This document shows, piece by piece, positions 44,814 to 53,852 of a DNA stretch of 64,000 bases. How positions within the stretch are numbered: the stretch's first letter is position 1; each line of letters starts with the position of its first letter. A model generated the notes under the pieces. The model worked only from the letters and a program-made list of their open reading frames with translations. It did not search any database and was not told the origin of the DNA. The translations under genes and the position numbers were made by a program. The DNA comes from Geothrix sp. PMB-07 (GTDB taxonomy: Bacteria > Acidobacteriota > Holophagae > Holophagales > Holophagaceae), in contig NZ_CP132333.1 in assembly GCF_030758935.1 (NCBI RefSeq), forward strand, positions 1,550,992 through 1,614,991, given 5' to 3'.

Positions 44814-45266
44814 CTAACGGTAGACGCCGCAGCCCACGATCCAGCCGTCGAGATACTCCACGTACGAGGTTTTGGTTTCGATCTTGCCGGTGGTTGGGTT
44901 GGGGTATTTGTAGTCCACCCAGCCGCTGCCCTTGGTCTTGGCGACCTGGACCAATTCCTGGATGAAATACTTCCCATCAGGATCCTTCACGCCCCAGCGG
45001 TTCACGCCGACCAGCTGGCTTTGATAGCCGATGGCCTTGCAGACACCGGTCATGTCATAGACGAAGATGTACAGTGCCTTGCCGTCGCGTGAATGGAAGC
45101 GCCCTTGGCCCTGGTTGGTCTCGCGCAGGAGGGCCTCCTTCCCCTGGGTTTTCGCATAGCCGACGGCCTCCTTGACCAGGGCCTGCGCCTGATTCTGCTG
45201 TCCCTGCGCCGGAAGGCTGCTGGCGAGGCAGGCCAGAATCGAAACGCAGATTGAGGGGCGGGGCAT
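44814..45266 (-). CDS. Periplasmic single Cache-domain protein
   Basis: The 150-residue protein has a signal peptide (about 1-22) followed by one Cache-type sensor domain (about 25-150): a helix, RFHSRDGKALYIFVYDMTGVCKAIG, PDGKYFIQELVQVAKTKGSGWVDYKYPNP and YLDGWIVGCGVY. Such isolated domains bind small ligands in the periplasm and pass them to a partner kinase or receptor; none is adjacent. Two cysteines, in GVCKAI and GCGVY, could form a disulfide. Confidence 0.85.
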   Translation of the reverse strand: MPRPSICVSILACLASSLPAQGQQNQAQALVKEAVGYAKTQGKEALLRETNQGQGRFHSRDGKALYIFVYDMTGVCKAIGYQSQLVGVNRWGVKDPDGKYFIQELVQVAKTKGSGWVDYKYPNPTTGKIETKTSYVEYLDGWIVGCGVYR

Positions 45267-45424
45267 CGGGGCTCCTTCGGGCAGCTTCCATCCTAGCGGG
45301 GCTCAACGAGGAGGACACGAATCCCGGGGAGATCATCCGGCTCAGGCCCTCACGGATCCGTTTCAGGCCGGGCGCAACCCGAAGCGAGCCATCCGCGCGA
45401 TAGCTTGGCCGGGAAGGGGGTTCC

Positions 45425-46600
45425 ATGTCCGATCCATCCGCCCGCAGGCCCGACCTCGATGGCCTCCGCATCATCTGCATCCTGCTGCTGCACCTCTACC
45501 ATTCGGCCCGGATGTTCAACGTGAACGATCCCTGGCACGTGAAGGCACCGCAGTTGCTGGCGGCGCTGAATGGCCCCATGGATCTCCTCCACATGGTGCG
45601 CATGCCCCTGCTGATGCTCATCGCCGGGATGGCCACGGCCTTTGCCCTGCGTCGGCGGAGTGTCGGCGCCTTCGCCTGGGACCGGGTGAAGCGGCTGCTG
45701 CTGCCCCTGGTCTTCGGCATGCTGGTGATCGTGCCGCCGCAGGTTTGGGTGGAATGGGTGTGGAAGGGGCAGTACGCAGGCAGCTACATTGCGTTCTGGC
45801 CTTCGGTGCTGCGGGGCGTTCCCTATCCCAAGGGCAGCCTCAGCTGGCACCACCTCTGGTTCGTGGCCTACCTCTTCGTGTTCTGCATGCTGGCACTGCC
45901 GCTCTTCGGCTGGTTCCGCAGCGCCTCCGGCGCCCGGCTCCTAGGGCGCACCGAGGCGTTCCTGGCCCGTGTGGCCAATCTTTGGTGGCTGGCGGTGCCG
46001 ATCATGCTGGGGCGGTTCCTGCTGCGCAACCATCCCGAGACCCACGACCTGGTGCGGGATCCCAAGAACCTCGCGTTCTATGGCGGGCTTTTCCTCGCGG
46101 GGCATTTGATGGGTCTCTTGCCCAGTCTTGGTGAGCGGGTGAAGGCCCTGCGCCATTGGCATCTGGGCCTCGCCCTGGCCACCCTGGCAGGCGTGTACCT
46201 GGGAGACAAGCTGCCGGTACCGCTGCGCTACCTCACGTTCTACACCGCCATCTGGGCTTCGTTGTGCGCGGCTCTTGGGTACGGTCATGCCCACATCACG
46301 CGTTCTACGCCCCTGCTGCACCACGCCCAGGCATTGGCCTATCCCTTCTACATCTTCCACCAGAGCGTGATCGTGGTGCTGTGCTGGTGGATGCTGCGCT
46401 TCCATCTGCCGCCCTGGACCTTTTTCGGCCTGCTCACATTGGCCTCCTTCCTCGCCACCTGGGGGCTCTGCGAAACCGTGGCACGCATCGGCTGGCTGCG
46501 CCCCTGCCTGGGCATGGGGCCCCGGAAACCGCCAAGCCATCCCGCGGAGACCCGCCCGGATGCCCGGCTTGGCGCCATACTTTCAGACGAGGCCCACTGA
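45425..46600 (+). CDS. Acyltransferase 3 family membrane protein
   Basis: The 391-residue integral membrane protein has about ten helices. Its N-terminus RRPDLDGLRIICILLLHLYHSARMF matches the acyltransferase-3/OpgC signature with the catalytic His in the first helix, followed by MPLLMLIAGM. Relatives O-acetylate or succinylate cell-surface glycans. The acceptor is unknown. The stop directly abuts the ATG of a LytS-type kinase (TGA-ATG), so the enzyme and the two-component pair form an operon. A 158-base gap upstream holds no recognised element. Confidence 0.87.
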   Translation: MSDPSARRPDLDGLRIICILLLHLYHSARMFNVNDPWHVKAPQLLAALNGPMDLLHMVRMPLLMLIAGMATAFALRRRSVGAFAWDRVKRLLLPLVFGMLVIVPPQVWVEWVWKGQYAGSYIAFWPSVLRGVPYPKGSLSWHHLWFVAYLFVFCMLALPLFGWFRSASGARLLGRTEAFLARVANLWWLAVPIMLGRFLLRNHPETHDLVRDPKNLAFYGGLFLAGHLMGLLPSLGERVKALRHWHLGLALATLAGVYLGDKLPVPLRYLTFYTAIWASLCAALGYGHAHITRSTPLLHHAQALAYPFYIFHQSVIVVLCWWMLRFHLPPWTFFGLLTLASFLATWGLCETVARIGWLRPCLGMGPRKPPSHPAETRPDARLGAILSDEAH

Positions 46601-47710
46601 ATGCAGACCTACCTCTCCACACCCACCACCTGGCGCTGGCCTCGGCTGCGCCTGCGTTGGGCGGCACTGGCGCTGGCCCTGTTCTTGGCCAATGGGGTGT
46701 GGCGGGCGGTGACGGTGGCGCTGGATCTTCGCGCCTCCGGGCTATCGACGCGGATTTGGGAGCCCCTGGTCTGGGAACTCAGTTCCTCCCTGGTGGTCTG
46801 GGCCCTGCTGCCTCTGATCATGGCCGTGGTCGAGAACGCCCCCTGGCGCAAGGGTGGAAGGCTGCGTTTCCTCGGCTTTCATGCGCTGGGCTGCCTCCTG
46901 TTCTGGGGCTTTCATGTGGCGGGCATGTGGGGGCTCAGGATCTGGGTCTACCGGTGGTCGGGCTGGGGTCCCTACGACTACGGGCGCACGGCCTACCGGG
47001 TGCCCATGGAGGGGTTCAAGGATCTCATCAGCTTCGCGGGTTTGGCCCTGCTCTTCCATCTGCTGGAAGCCCGCCGCGCCCGCCAGGCACGGGACCTGGC
47101 GGCGGCGCGCCTGGAGGCGGAGCTGCGTGAGGCCCGGCTGCAGGCCCTGTCCGCGCAGCTCGACCCCCACTTCCTGTTCAATGCGCTGAACACGCTGAGC
47201 AGCCTGATGTATGAGGATCTGCCCAAGGCGGATCACCTCATCACTGCGTTGGGACAGATGTTGCGGGATGGGCTTCAGGCCGAGGGCCCCACCTGGCCCC
47301 TGGACCGAGAGCTGGAGCACCTCCAGCACTACCTGGCCTTCGCCGAGGCGCGTTTCGGCGATCGGCTTCAGGTGGAGCAGGCCATTGCGCCGGGTCTGGG
47401 ACGCCTGCCGGTACCGCGCTTCGCCTTGCAGCGCCTGGTCGAAAACGCCCTCAAGCACAACGAGGGCACCCCTGGGCGGGTGCTGCGTGTGCGGGTGGAA
47501 GTCCAGCAGCACGGCGGACTGGCGCGGCTCTCCGTTTCAGATGATGGTGTGGGGTTTCTGGATGCCAAGGCTGGCGGTCTCGGCCTCGACAACCTGCGGC
47601 GGAGCCTCGCCCTGCTGCATGGGGACATGGGGACGCTGGACGTGGGCGAGGCGCCTGGCGGCGGCGCTCGGGTTGGTCTGAGCCTGCCCGTGGAGGCCGC
47701 CCATGGCTGA
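46601..47710 (+). CDS. LytS-type sensor histidine kinase (first pair)
   Basis: The 369-residue protein has four hydrophobic segments in residues 20-160, a coiled stretch at about 160-185, and then the His_kinase (PF06580) signature LDPHFLFNALNTLSSL with the phospho-acceptor His. A HATPase domain with VENALKHNEG and LGLDNLRRSL follows. No periplasmic sensor domain is present; the membrane bundle is the probable sensor. It starts right after the acyltransferase and overlaps the LytTR regulator by eight bases. Confidence 0.92.
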   Translation: MQTYLSTPTTWRWPRLRLRWAALALALFLANGVWRAVTVALDLRASGLSTRIWEPLVWELSSSLVVWALLPLIMAVVENAPWRKGGRLRFLGFHALGCLLFWGFHVAGMWGLRIWVYRWSGWGPYDYGRTAYRVPMEGFKDLISFAGLALLFHLLEARRARQARDLAAARLEAELREARLQALSAQLDPHFLFNALNTLSSLMYEDLPKADHLITALGQMLRDGLQAEGPTWPLDRELEHLQHYLAFAEARFGDRLQVEQAIAPGLGRLPVPRFALQRLVENALKHNEGTPGRVLRVRVEVQQHGGLARLSVSDDGVGFLDAKAGGLGLDNLRRSLALLHGDMGTLDVGEAPGGGARVGLSLPVEAAHG

Positions 47711-48455
47711 GCCGTTTCGCGTGTTGGTGGTGGACGACGAGGCTCCGGCCCGCTCCAAACTGAAGCGAATGCTCGCCTCGGATGCGCGATTCACCTGGAT
47801 CGGCGAGGCCGCCGATGGGCTAGACGCAGTGGCGAAAACCCGGAGCCTCAAGCCGGACCTGCTCATCCTTGACATCCAGATGCCGGGGTTGACGGGTTTC
47901 GAGGTGCTGGAGGCCCTGCCAACACCCCTGCCGCAGATCATCTTCTCCACCGCCTACGATCAGTACGCCCTGAATGCCTTCGAGGCCTCGGCCGTGGATT
48001 ATCTGCTGAAGCCCTACGACGGGGAGCGGCTGGCCCGTGCGCTGGATCGGGCCGCCTCGTTGCTTGGCGCAAGGAAGCCTGACGAACTGAAGGGCCTGCT
48101 GAGCCGCGTGGCGCATCTTCCCCTGGAGCGCCTGCTGGTCGAGGGCGAACGTGGGCTGGAGGCCCTGCCTTTGAAAGCCATCCTCCGCCTGGAGGCCGAG
48201 GGCAAGCTGGTGCTCGTGCACACCGAAAAGGGTGTGTTCGAAGTGCGTCGGGCCCTGAGAGATCTTGAAGCGCGGCTGCCGCCCCATCGATTCACCCGCG
48301 TGCACCGCAGCACCCTCGTCGCGCTGGAAGCGGTTCAGCGTCTGGAACCCTGGGATCACGGCGATGGCCTCCTTGTCCTCCGCGGTGGCAGCCACTGTGT
48401 ACTGAGCCGCACCTACCGGGCCGCCTTTCTGGAGCGCTGGGGTGGCGGCGCCTGA
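47703..48455 (+). CDS. LytTR response regulator (first pair)
   Basis: The 250-residue protein has a receiver domain (phospho-acceptor Asp in LLILDIQMPG, about residue 56; conserved Lys in YLLKPYDG) and a C-terminal LytTR DNA-binding domain (about 150-250; HRSTLVALEAVQRLEPWDHGD, LSRTYR). It is the partner of the overlapping LytS-type kinase. Targets are unknown; LytTR proteins bind direct repeats, and its own operon is an obvious candidate. Confidence 0.93.
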   Translation: MAEPFRVLVVDDEAPARSKLKRMLASDARFTWIGEAADGLDAVAKTRSLKPDLLILDIQMPGLTGFEVLEALPTPLPQIIFSTAYDQYALNAFEASAVDYLLKPYDGERLARALDRAASLLGARKPDELKGLLSRVAHLPLERLLVEGERGLEALPLKAILRLEAEGKLVLVHTEKGVFEVRRALRDLEARLPPHRFTRVHRSTLVALEAVQRLEPWDHGDGLLVLRGGSHCVLSRTYRAAFLERWGGGA

Positions 48456-48469
48456 GGTGAAGGCACGCT

Positions 48470-49426
48470 TCAGGCCTGGATCAGCTCGGGATCTGAACAA
48501 TCCCCCCGGCATTCCCGGTGGAAGAGGTGCCATTCCAGGCTGCGCGGGCCGTCGCCATGGAAAGGCAGGGGCCTGAGAGTCCCGCCCTGTTTCAGGAAGG
48601 CGAGGGTGGCCTCGATCACGCCGGGATCCCGCAGGAGGCGGCGATGGCCCAGTCCCTCCGTGCTCAGCAGGCGTCCCCGCGGCGCGGCCAGTGCGATGGA
48701 TTCGCCATCGGACCAGGGCACCTCGCGATCGCCCTTGTCGTGGATCACCAGCACGGGTGGAGCGAGGCGGGGCGCCAGGCTGCGCAGGCGCAGCCGCTCC
48801 GGGGGCAGGCCGGCGCGACGGGCGTAGGCCTTGAAGGCAGCCGGGTGCTCCGATTCCGGGAACCCCAGCAGCGACAGCACGCCGTGATAGAAGGGATCGG
48901 GCCGCGCCGGCGGCGCCAGGAAGACGGCGCGGGGGACCTGGAGGCCGCGGTCCATGGCGACTCCCACGCCGGCGGCGCCCAGCGAGTGGGCCACCACCCC
49001 ATGGATGGGGCCGACCTCGGCCACGAGATCGAGGGAGGCCTGGGCCCAGTCCAGGGGCCCGCTGCGACGGCCCTGGGAGCCGCCGTGGCCCGGCTGATCG
49101 AAGGTCAGCAGCGAAAACCCAGCCTGGGTCAGGGGTTCCACGAAGGGGTGGAATTGCGCGCCCCAGCCTTCCCAGCCATGGAGGCAGAGCACCGCGGGGC
49201 CCTCACCCCAGAGGTGGCCGCGGAGCCGCAGTCCCCTGGACTGGAAGTGGAAGGTGCGTCCTGTGCGCAGCAGGGTGCGCTCCTGGTCGGTTTCCCTCCG
49301 CCGCCGTGGAGTGGAAAAGAGGCGCTCCGCGCCGCGGCAAGCGAGATCGCGGGAGAGCAGCCGCAGGGCCTGGAACCCCACCCGCAGGGCCCGGATGCGC
49401 AGATCGTTCGGATTCGGCCGGGTCAT
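48470..49426 (-). CDS. Alpha/beta hydrolase
   Basis: The 318-residue protein has the hydrolase fold: oxyanion segment VLCLHGWEGWG, nucleophile elbow VAHSLGAAG, acid in VIHDKGDREVPW and the final His in GLGHRRLLRD. No signal peptide is seen. The start was set at MTRPNPNDL (49426), seven bases after the TetR gene ends, because upstream codons belong to the regulator gene. Substrate unknown, probably an ester. It is cotranscribed with and presumably controlled by the TetR regulator. Confidence 0.88.
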   Translation of the reverse strand: MTRPNPNDLRIRALRVGFQALRLLSRDLACRGAERLFSTPRRRRETDQERTLLRTGRTFHFQSRGLRLRGHLWGEGPAVLCLHGWEGWGAQFHPFVEPLTQAGFSLLTFDQPGHGGSQGRRSGPLDWAQASLDLVAEVGPIHGVVAHSLGAAGVGVAMDRGLQVPRAVFLAPPARPDPFYHGVLSLLGFPESEHPAAFKAYARRAGLPPERLRLRSLAPRLAPPVLVIHDKGDREVPWSDGESIALAAPRGRLLSTEGLGHRRLLRDPGVIEATLAFLKQGGTLRPLPFHGDGPRSLEWHLFHRECRGDCSDPELIQA

Positions 49427-49433
49427 GGGTGCC

Positions 49434-50093
49434 TCAGAGGGAGGGAAGACGAGTTCCGGGGGTGGCGAAGGTTTTGAGCCGCTCCTTGATGGCGCGGCGG
49501 GCCATGGTGAAACTGCGGTGATCACGATGGAGCTGGAAGGCGCCGTTGGCGCCGATGGCCAGCGCCTCGAATTCGAAGGCCAGCTGATCGGGATCGGCCC
49601 CACGCGAAAGCTCGCCGGACTCCTTGGCCTCGGAAACGAGGCGCGCCAGGGAGGCCCGCCAGTCCCCCATGCAGGCGGCCACCATGTCTTTCACGGGACC
49701 GGGCCGACTGTCGAACTCCACCGACACCGCGGCGAAGAAACAGCCGCCGCGGAACATCTCACGTTCTGCGTAATTGAGCCAGGAGACCAGGGCCGCGCAG
49801 AGGCGCTTCAGCCCGCGCGGCGCCGCGAGCGCGGGCGCGAAGACCTGCTCGATGAAGAGGGCCCGGGCGGCTTGCACGGTGGCCAGCTGAAGCTCTTCCT
49901 TGGAACCGAAATGGGCGAAGAGTCCGCTCTTGCTGAGGCCCGTCGCTTCGGCCAGAGAGCCGATGGTCAACCCCTCCAGCCCGCTCACCGAGGCCAGATC
50001 CATGGCCTCTTGGAGGATGGCCTGGCGCGTGAGGGCGCCCTTGTTGGCGGGCAGGGGGACGAGGGTTTTGGGTGCGGCGGGGGTCATGGGCAT
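49434..50093 (-). CDS. TetR family transcriptional regulator
   Basis: The 219-residue protein has an N-terminal TetR helix-turn-helix (TRQAILQEAMDLASVSG, then TIGSLAEATGLSKSGLFAHFGSKEEL, residues about 20-65) and a helical ligand-binding half with a TetR_C_6/YcdC-like look. Start options are ATG 50093 or 50087. The promoter carries a perfect palindrome between -35 and -10, which indicates autorepression. It precedes the alpha/beta hydrolase by seven bases in one operon; the hydrolase substrate or product may be the inducer (inference). Confidence 0.92.
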   Translation of the reverse strand: MPMTPAAPKTLVPLPANKGALTRQAILQEAMDLASVSGLEGLTIGSLAEATGLSKSGLFAHFGSKEELQLATVQAARALFIEQVFAPALAAPRGLKRLCAALVSWLNYAEREMFRGGCFFAAVSVEFDSRPGPVKDMVAACMGDWRASLARLVSEAKESGELSRGADPDQLAFEFEALAIGANGAFQLHRDHRSFTMARRAIKERLKTFATPGTRLPSL

Positions 50094-50109
50094 TCCATCC
50101 GTGGTTATA

Positions 50110-50137
50110 AAAATAGAACGATCGTTCGTGCTGTCAA
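50110..50137 (-). promoter_or_regulatory. TetR-operon promoter with embedded operator
   Basis: On the minus strand TTGACA (50137-50132) and TATTTT (50115-50110) are separated by 16 bases. The 12-base palindrome GAACGATCGTTC (50116-50127) fills most of the spacer and ends at the -10. This placement would block RNA polymerase when the TetR protein is bound. Confidence 0.85.
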
Positions 50138-50226
50138 GTCGCTTTCCCGACAGCAACCACAAGTCCAGCCCAGGGTGAAGTTCGAGCGGACAGGCTTGAT
50201 CAGGTGGGATTCTGAGACACTGGTGC

Positions 50227-50337
50227 ATGCCTGAAGACCGCCTCTACCTCATCGACACCTTCGTCTTCATCCTCTCGGTATCGGATGCGCCGATACGCGA
50301 GACCTCGCCGTGGAATGGGGAGGTGGCCCGTGGCTGA
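50227..50337 (+). CDS. 36-residue leader ORF resembling the PolA N-terminus
   Basis: An ATG at 50227 opens a 36-codon frame starting MPEDRLYLIDTFVFIL. PolA starts VAEERLYLIDTFAFIF, and the DNA of the first 45 bases agrees at about 36 positions, with several differences in third codon positions. Similarity then stops abruptly. The frame ends at TGA 50335-50337, inside the first codons of polA, so translation could couple. A seven-base hairpin (GTATCGG-atgcg-CCGATAC, 50278-50296) lies within it. It is probably a degraded partial duplication of the polA 5' end that has kept its reading frame; whether it is translated is unknown. Confidence 0.55.
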   Translation: MPEDRLYLIDTFVFILSVSDAPIRETSPWNGEVARG

Positions 50338-53140
50338 GGAACGCCTTTACCTGATCGACACCTTTGCCTTCATCTTTCGGGCGTACTTCGCCAATCCGCG
50401 GCTGAAGAACGGAGCGGCCTACACGTTCACACGGCTGGTGCTGCAGCTGCTGGAGAAGCACAAACCCACCCACATCGCCTGTGTGTTCGATACGCCAGAA
50501 CCCACCTTCCGGCATGAGATCTATCCCGAGTACAAGGCCAACCGCGATGCCATGCCCGAGGATCTGCGTCCGCAGATCCCCATGATCCGCCAGCTGGTGG
50601 AGGCCCTCTCCATCCCCATCGTGGAGCTGCCTGGGTTCGAGGCGGATGATGTCATGGGCACCCTGGCGCGGGAATCCGCAGCCATGGGCCTGCCGGCGGT
50701 CATCGTGAGCCCCGACAAGGACCTGCTGCAGCTGGTCAACGATGAGCTGCGCATCCAGGTGCTGAACACGAAGGATGGCGAGGTCTGGCACGACCGCGAG
50801 GGTGTGAAGGCCCGCATGGGCGTGTGGCCGGAACAGGTGGTGGACTTCCTCTCCCTGCTGGGCGATGCCTCGGACAACGTGAAAGGGGTGCCTGGCATTG
50901 GCGAGAAGGGCGCGGCCCAGCTGCTGGAGAAGTTCGGCAGCCTGGATGGCGTCATCGCCGCCAAGTTCGAGCTGAAGCCCAAGCAGCGCGAAGGCTTGGA
51001 GGCCTCGCTGGATCCCGAATCCGGCTGGCTGGAGCTGACCCGCCGCCTGGTCACCGTGGTGACGGACCTGCAGCTGGCCCTGCACCCGAAGGATCTGGCC
51101 TATCCAGGTGTGGATGAGGCCAGGGCCCGGGAGACCTTCAAGGAACTGGGTTTCCAGACCCTCACCAAGGAGTTCACCCAGAGCGCCCAGCAGTCCGGCA
51201 GCGCCCGGACCTACCGCGCCGCCACGACCCTCGCCGATCTGGAAACCGCCGTGGCCGCCTGCCGCACTGCCGGGCGCTTTGGGCTGGATACGGAAACCAC
51301 GAGCATCGATCCCACACGGGGTCACATCGTGGGCTTGAGTCTGGCCTGGGCACCGAACGAGGGCCTCTACGTGCCGCTGGCGCACCTGAAGCCCGCCACG
51401 GCGGATACAGAAGGCTCCTTGCCGGGCCTGCTGCCGGACAGCGGCCTGCCCGAGACCCTGCTCGATCTGCGGGGCGACGCCGTGGCTTTCTTCGCGGAGC
51501 TGGCGCCCCACCTGGATCCGCGCAACCTGCCCTTTGCCGAGGCCCAACGCATTCTGGCACCGCTATTGGCCGATCCCGCCGTGGGCAAGTGCGGCCAGAA
51601 CCTGAAGTACGACCTGCAGGTGTTCGCACGGCATGGCCTGCCGGTGGAAGGGCTGGCGGATGACAGCATGATCCTGAGCTTCCTGTTGGAGAGTGGCGTG
51701 CGCCACAACCTGGACGATCTCTCCGTGCGCCTGCTGGATGTGAAACCCATCGCCTTTGAAGAGGTGGTGGGGAAGGGCAAGGCCCAGAAGCGCTTCGACG
51801 AGGCTGTCTTCGAGCAGGCGGTGCAGTACGCCGCCGAGGATGCCGACCTGGCTCTGCGCCTGTGCGACAAGCTGCGGGAGAAACTCACCGATGACCAACT
51901 GAAGCGGCTCTACGCGGACGTGGACCTGCCCCTGGTGGAGGTGTTGGCGGCGCTGGAGGGCCACGGTGTCCGCCTGGATTTGACGGTCTTATCCCAACTC
52001 GCCATGCGCATGCATGGCGAGCGTGAGCGCGCCTCCGCGCGCGTCATCGAGCTCGCTGGCGAGGCCTTCAACCTGAACAGCCCCACTCAGCTGGGCGCCA
52101 TTCTCTTCGGCAAACTGGGCTACAAGCCCGTGAAGTTCACCGGGAAGACCAAGGCGCCCAGCACCGATGAGGACGTGCTGCAGGAACTGGCGGAGAACCA
52201 GGGCGCCGAGATCGCCCGGGAACTGCTGCGTCACCGCCAGATGGTGAAGCTGCTGGGCACCTACGTGGAGGCCCTGCCTCAGATGGTGAACCCCGTGACG
52301 GGGCGCGTGCACACCAAGCTGCACCAGGCGGTGGTGGCCTCAGGGCGCCTGGCCTCCAACGATCCGAACCTGCAGAACATCCCCATCCGCACCGAAGAGG
52401 GCCGCGCCATCCGCGGCGCCTTCGTGCCCGAGCCCGGCTGGGTGCTGCTGGACGCGGACTACAGCCAGATCGAGCTGCGCGTGGTGGCAGCCCTGGCGGA
52501 GGATCCGGTGCTGCTCGGTGCCTTCGCAGCCGGAGAGGACATCCACCGCCGCACGGCGTCTGAAGTCTTCAATGTGCCCATGGAGCAGGTCACCTCGGAT
52601 CAGCGCAGCGCCTCCAAGGCCGTGAACTTTGGCCTGCTCTATGGCCAGGGGGCCTTCGCCTTGGCGGCCAACATCGGCGTCAGCCAGAAGGAGGCCAAGG
52701 CTTTCATCGAACGTTATTTTGAGCGCATGCCTAAGGTAGCCGCCTGGATCGAAGGTGCCAAGGAAAAGGCGCTCGCTGAAGGCCTCGTGCGCACCCACTG
52801 GGGCCGCATCCGCCGCATCCCCGAGCTGGAGAGCCCCAACAAGCAGTTCCAGGCCCAGGGCCTGCGCGAAGCGGTGAACACCATTGTGCAGGGGACGGCG
52901 GCGGACCTCATGCGGCGGGCCATGGTGCGCCTGCACCGCAGCCTGAAGGCCGAGGGCCTGCGGGCGCGGCTGCTGCTGCAGGTCCACGATGAACTGCTCA
53001 TGGAAGCCCCGCCTGAGGAAGTGGAGCGGGCCTCAGCTTTGTTGAAGGAAGCCATGGAAGGGGCTGATGATCTGGGCCCCCTGGGCGTGAAGCTGGCCGC
53101 GGAAGTCCGCACCGGCGACAGCTGGCTGGCCTGTAAGTAG
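50330..53140 (+). CDS. polA: DNA polymerase I
   Basis: The 936-residue enzyme has all three PolA activities: N-terminal 5'-3' exonuclease (about 1-300; LPGFEADDVMGTLA, VSPDKDLLQLV), 3'-5' proofreading exonuclease with its acidic residues present (GLDTETTSID near 319, DDSMILSFLLE, YAAEDADLAL), and the family A polymerase (motif A DADYSQIELR near 706; motif B RSASKAVNFGLLYG near 758-771; HDEL near 886). It fills Okazaki-fragment and repair gaps. The GTG start at 50330 is placed by a GGGGAGG ribosome binding site and by the conserved N-terminus. It is preceded by the small duplicate leader frame, which overlaps it by eight bases. Confidence 0.97.
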   Translation: MAEERLYLIDTFAFIFRAYFANPRLKNGAAYTFTRLVLQLLEKHKPTHIACVFDTPEPTFRHEIYPEYKANRDAMPEDLRPQIPMIRQLVEALSIPIVELPGFEADDVMGTLARESAAMGLPAVIVSPDKDLLQLVNDELRIQVLNTKDGEVWHDREGVKARMGVWPEQVVDFLSLLGDASDNVKGVPGIGEKGAAQLLEKFGSLDGVIAAKFELKPKQREGLEASLDPESGWLELTRRLVTVVTDLQLALHPKDLAYPGVDEARARETFKELGFQTLTKEFTQSAQQSGSARTYRAATTLADLETAVAACRTAGRFGLDTETTSIDPTRGHIVGLSLAWAPNEGLYVPLAHLKPATADTEGSLPGLLPDSGLPETLLDLRGDAVAFFAELAPHLDPRNLPFAEAQRILAPLLADPAVGKCGQNLKYDLQVFARHGLPVEGLADDSMILSFLLESGVRHNLDDLSVRLLDVKPIAFEEVVGKGKAQKRFDEAVFEQAVQYAAEDADLALRLCDKLREKLTDDQLKRLYADVDLPLVEVLAALEGHGVRLDLTVLSQLAMRMHGERERASARVIELAGEAFNLNSPTQLGAILFGKLGYKPVKFTGKTKAPSTDEDVLQELAENQGAEIARELLRHRQMVKLLGTYVEALPQMVNPVTGRVHTKLHQAVVASGRLASNDPNLQNIPIRTEEGRAIRGAFVPEPGWVLLDADYSQIELRVVAALAEDPVLLGAFAAGEDIHRRTASEVFNVPMEQVTSDQRSASKAVNFGLLYGQGAFALAANIGVSQKEAKAFIERYFERMPKVAAWIEGAKEKALAEGLVRTHWGRIRRIPELESPNKQFQAQGLREAVNTIVQGTAADLMRRAMVRLHRSLKAEGLRARLLLQVHDELLMEAPPEEVERASALLKEAMEGADDLGPLGVKLAAEVRTGDSWLACK

Positions 53141-53150
53141 CCTTGAACCC

Positions 53151-53696
53151 CTACTCTGCGCTTTCCAGCGCATCCTCCGGGCAGGGGTGGTGGTGGCCGC
53201 GGATGGCCTGGATGGCCAGGTCGTAGTTGGGCTCCCGGGTGATCTCCGCAACCAGTTCCGAGTGGGATACGATGCCGTTTTCATCCAGGGCCACGACGGC
53301 TCGGGCGAAGAGGCCGCGCATCGGGCCATCCACCAGGGTGACGCCGAAGGCCGTGCCGAAATCCGGATGCCGGAACGCGGACACGGGTTCGGCGCGATCC
53401 AGGCCGTGGGACCCGCAGAAGTAGCCCTGGGCGAAGGGCAGGTCCATGGAGACGCAGAGCAGCACCGTGTCCTTCAGATCGGCCGCCAAGGCGCTGAAGG
53501 TCATCATGCTCTTGGCGCAGGTGGCCATGTCCAGGCTGGGAAAGATGCTCAGGAGCACCCGCTTCCCTTCCAGATCCGCGCTGGTGACTTCCCGGAGATC
53601 GGTGCGGGTGAGGGTGAAAAAGGGAGTCGGCTGCCCGGGCAAAGGCAGGTCACCGCAGGTGTGGATGGGGGTTCCGTTCAGGGTGATGACGGCCAT
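53151..53696 (-). CDS. tpx: Thiol peroxidase (atypical 2-Cys peroxiredoxin)
   Basis: Tpx reduces hydroperoxides with thioredoxin as donor. The 181-residue start (MAVITLNG) has GGAGG six bases before the ATG; the upstream in-frame codons are not conserved. The peroxidatic Cys is C60 and the resolving Cys is C94 (DLPFAQGYFC), matching the family spacing; the conserved Arg (SAFRHPDFG) is present. In the PxxxTxxC active-site motif the Thr is Met57 (PSLDMATC), which is unusual. The gene is convergent with polA, ten bases apart. Confidence 0.93.
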   Translation of the reverse strand: MAVITLNGTPIHTCGDLPLPGQPTPFFTLTRTDLREVTSADLEGKRVLLSIFPSLDMATCAKSMMTFSALAADLKDTVLLCVSMDLPFAQGYFCGSHGLDRAEPVSAFRHPDFGTAFGVTLVDGPMRGLFARAVVALDENGIVSHSELVAEITREPNYDLAIQAIRGHHHPCPEDALESAE

Positions 53697-53852
53697 GGGT
53701 TCCTCCTGGCCCGACCATGCTATCCACATCCCTGCAGCCCGGGAATTCATTTTATACCAATCAGTCATCTACGGATGAAATCACCCCGTGAATGCCTCGT
53801 TTGGCCCCTGAGAGGCTGGTCCGAAGCGCGGGCCTCCTCTAGGCTGGGGGGC

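Noticed and set aside
50278-50296. Hairpin within the polA leader considered as a terminator
   Set aside because: No T-tract follows and it lies inside an open frame; recorded only as part of the leader finding.
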